Made by a program: the position numbers and the translations under genes. This document shows, piece after piece, positions 5,367 through 6,756 of a stretch of 6,756 nt of DNA. The stretch is from Elusimicrobiota bacterium (GTDB lineage Bacteria; Elusimicrobiota; Elusimicrobia; UBA1565; UBA9628): the NCBI GenBank assembly GCA_028717525.1, contig JAQUNT010000127.1, forward strand, positions 1-6,756, given 5' to 3'. The notes beneath the pieces are model-generated. The model was not told the origin of the DNA, ran no database searches, and saw nothing but the letters and a program-made list of their open reading frames with translations. Within the stretch, counting starts at the first letter, position 1. Each line of letters starts with the position of its first letter.

Positions 5367-6406
5367 GCCAGGGCCGCAAGGCGGACCATCTCCGGATCTG
5401 CGCCGAGATGGACGTGGAGTTCCGGCGCCAGAGCACCTGGCTGGAGCACGTCCGGCTCGTGCACGCCGCCCTGGCCGAGGTCTCCCGCGACGAGATCAGC
5501 ACCGAGACCCGCTTCCTGGGCCGGCGCCTGCGCGCGCCCCTCATGATCACCGCCATCTCGGGCGGCCTCCGGGAGGCGCAGGCCCTCAACCGGGACCTGG
5601 CCCGGGCCGCCCAGGAGCTGGGCCTCGCCTTCGGCCTGGGCAGCCAGCGTCCCATGCTCGAGGACCCCGGCCTGATCGGCTCCTACGCGGTCCGGCGCTA
5701 CGCCCCGGACATCCCGATCCTGGGCAACATCGGGCTGCAGCAGGCCGCTCACTCGGATCTTCTGGACATCGTGAAGCTCGTCCAAAGCGTCGCGGCGGAT
5801 GGCTTGGCCGTGCATCTCAACCCAGCCCAAGAGCTCACCCAGCGCGAGGGCGACACGGATTTCAGCGCCGGCATCAAGACCTTGCGAGGCCTCACGAAGA
5901 GACTACCCCATAGAATCCTTGTTAAGGAGACCGGCTGCGGCATTTCCCGCGACACAGCGAGGATCCTGCGATCTGCGGGGGTGGATTACCTGGACGTGGC
6001 CGGCGCCGGAGGGACCTCCTGGCCGCGGGTGGAGAACCTGCGCAAAGGCGCGGACCCCGCCGGACGGACCTGGATCGACGAGTGGGGTATCCCCACCGCG
6101 GCCTCGCTATGGGAAGTGGCCCCCCTGGGCCTCCAGATCGTGGGCTCTGGGGGGATACGCAGCGGCCTCGATGTTGCGAAGTGCCTGGTCCTGGGAGCCG
6201 ATGCGGCGGGCATGGCCCTGCCGGTCCTGCGCGCCTGGCGCCGAGGCGGCTACGGCGCCGTGCTTTCGTGCCTGCAAGACGTGATCGCGGAGCTCAAGAC
6301 CGTCATGCTGCTGGTCGGGGCCCGGGACATCCCGGCCCTCAAGAAGCACCGGCCCGTGATCACAGGACAATTGAGAGAATGGATCGACAACCGAAGCCGA
6401 AAGTGA
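5363..6406 (+). CDS. fni: Type 2 isopentenyl-diphosphate delta-isomerase (FMN-dependent)
   Basis: The enzyme interconverts isopentenyl and dimethylallyl diphosphate using FMN, reduced nicotinamide and Mg2+. It is a cytoplasmic TIM-barrel protein, unrelated to type 1 IDI. The 347-residue protein has the family motifs in order: RKADHLRICAE (5-15), ISGG (65-68), GLGSQRPML (91-99), NIG (122-124), HLNPAQE (151-157, with the expected catalytic Gln156 and metal-binding Glu157), VKETGCGIS (187-195), DVAGAGGTSW (211-220), GSGGIRSGLD (261-270) and GADAAGMALP (278-287). The ATG at 5363 has GAGG 11 bases upstream, an in-frame stop lies at 5339-5341, and the N-terminus matches the family. mvaA overlaps its 3' end, so the two form an operon. 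Type 2 IDI is dispensable in MEP-only organisms but essential in mevalonate ones. Codons about 171-205 use atypical triplets. Confidence 0.97.
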   Translation: MSQGRKADHLRICAEMDVEFRRQSTWLEHVRLVHAALAEVSRDEISTETRFLGRRLRAPLMITAISGGLREAQALNRDLARAAQELGLAFGLGSQRPMLEDPGLIGSYAVRRYAPDIPILGNIGLQQAAHSDLLDIVKLVQSVAADGLAVHLNPAQELTQREGDTDFSAGIKTLRGLTKRLPHRILVKETGCGISRDTARILRSAGVDYLDVAGAGGTSWPRVENLRKGADPAGRTWIDEWGIPTAASLWEVAPLGLQIVGSGGIRSGLDVAKCLVLGADAAGMALPVLRAWRRGGYGAVLSCLQDVIAELKTVMLLVGARDIPALKKHRPVITGQLREWIDNRSRK

Positions 6407-6756
6407 AGACGGACCAGCCGGCCGAGAAGAAGAGGCAGCGGACCTCGCGCTTCCCCGGCTTCTACAACCTGGACGTCTGGGAGCGCCTGGACAAGCTGGG
6501 GGACTGGTACCCCCTGACCACCAAGGAGAAGTGGACCCTCAAGAACGAGACCCTCACCGCCGAGCAGGCCGACGTGATGGTCGAGAACGTCATCGGCGTC
6601 TTCGGCCTGCCCCTGGGCCTGGCCGTCAATTTCCGCATCAACGACAAGGACTGGGTCATCCCGATGGCCGTGGAGGAGACCTCCATCGTGGCCGCCTGCA
6701 GCAACCTGGCCAAGCTCATCCGGGAGAACGGCAAGCTGACGGCCAACGCCTCGCAC
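6379..6756 (+). CDS. mvaA: Hydroxymethylglutaryl-CoA reductase, class II, N-terminal part (cut by the right window edge)
   Basis: HMG-CoA reductase makes mevalonate from HMG-CoA (or the reverse in mevalonate degraders). It is the committed step of the mevalonate route. The 126 codons seen run unbroken to the edge. A Lys/Arg-rich stretch (1-24) is followed by FPGFYNLDVWERLDKL, then ENVIGVFGLPLGLAVNF (69-85), the class II dimer and substrate-binding signature, then VEETSIVAACSNLAKLI (98-114). By alignment from memory, Glu100 is the catalytic glutamate of the EEPS-type motif; Pro is replaced by Thr101. The catalytic Lys, Asp and His and the cofactor domain lie outside the window. ATG 6379 overlaps fni by 28 bases with a weak GAGAG upstream. 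GTG at 6403 (GTGA overlap) would be an alternative start. Linkage to fni favours a biosynthetic role. Confidence 0.93.
   Translation, partial: MDRQPKPKVKTDQPAEKKRQRTSRFPGFYNLDVWERLDKLGDWYPLTTKEKWTLKNETLTAEQADVMVENVIGVFGLPLGLAVNFRINDKDWVIPMAVEETSIVAACSNLAKLIRENGKLTANASH

Noticed and set aside
5336..5830. 164-codon minus-strand frame opposite the start of fni
   Set aside because: Shadow of fni; its start lies in the leader inverted repeat, whose palindrome creates an ATG on both strands.
6356..6363. 8-bp palindrome GTGATCAC near the end of fni
   Set aside because: Short, within coding sequence, not positioned near a promoter; expected by chance.
6250..6756. Minus-strand frame of 168 codons at the right edge
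   Set aside because: Antisense to the fni 3' end and mvaA, both of which have clear motifs; composition is that of a shadow frame.

Overview
The window comes from a GC-rich bacterium (roughly two-thirds G+C by eye). It is almost fully coding, with six recognisable genes in two divergent blocks. The phylum cannot be fixed from the sequence alone. The order dxr-rseP-rimP-nusA-infB, without ylxR or ylxQ between nusA and infB, together with mevalonate genes, fits a deep-branching Gram-negative-type lineage (Elusimicrobiota-like or myxobacteria-like are guesses). No rRNA, tRNA, mobile element or CRISPR array was seen, and no gene-free stretch exceeds 150 bases.

Minus strand, read from about 5219 down to 1: dxr (MEP-pathway reductoisomerase) overlaps rseP (site-2 membrane protease) by 4 bases. 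After rseP comes a consensus sigma70-type promoter (2941-2970), then a leader holding a terminator-like hairpin (2891-2919). Next is the operon rimP (30S maturation), nusA (transcription elongation/termination) and infB (translation initiation factor 2, of which only the first 348 codons lie here). The hairpin can end dxr-rseP transcription, and it also lies inside the leader of the rimP-nusA-infB transcript. That is the layout expected if NusA controls its own operon by premature termination.

Plus strand, from 5270 to the right edge: a promoter candidate, an unusual 62-base leader, then fni (type 2 isopentenyl-diphosphate isomerase) overlapping mvaA (class II HMG-CoA reductase, cut by the window edge). 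A MEP-pathway gene therefore stands head to head with mevalonate-pathway genes, sharing a 143-base intergenic region.

The strongest unexplained signal is the fni leader. It contains two perfect inverted repeats (12-bp and 11-bp arms) that share the segment 5336-5341, so the two RNA hairpins cannot both form fully. The second hairpin puts the fni Shine-Dalgarno-like sequence in its loop and the fni AUG in its stem. A 19-codon reading frame starts in the first hairpin and ends in an ATGA overlap with fni. This looks like a translational switch controlling isoprenoid genes, although a protein operator is an alternative reading.
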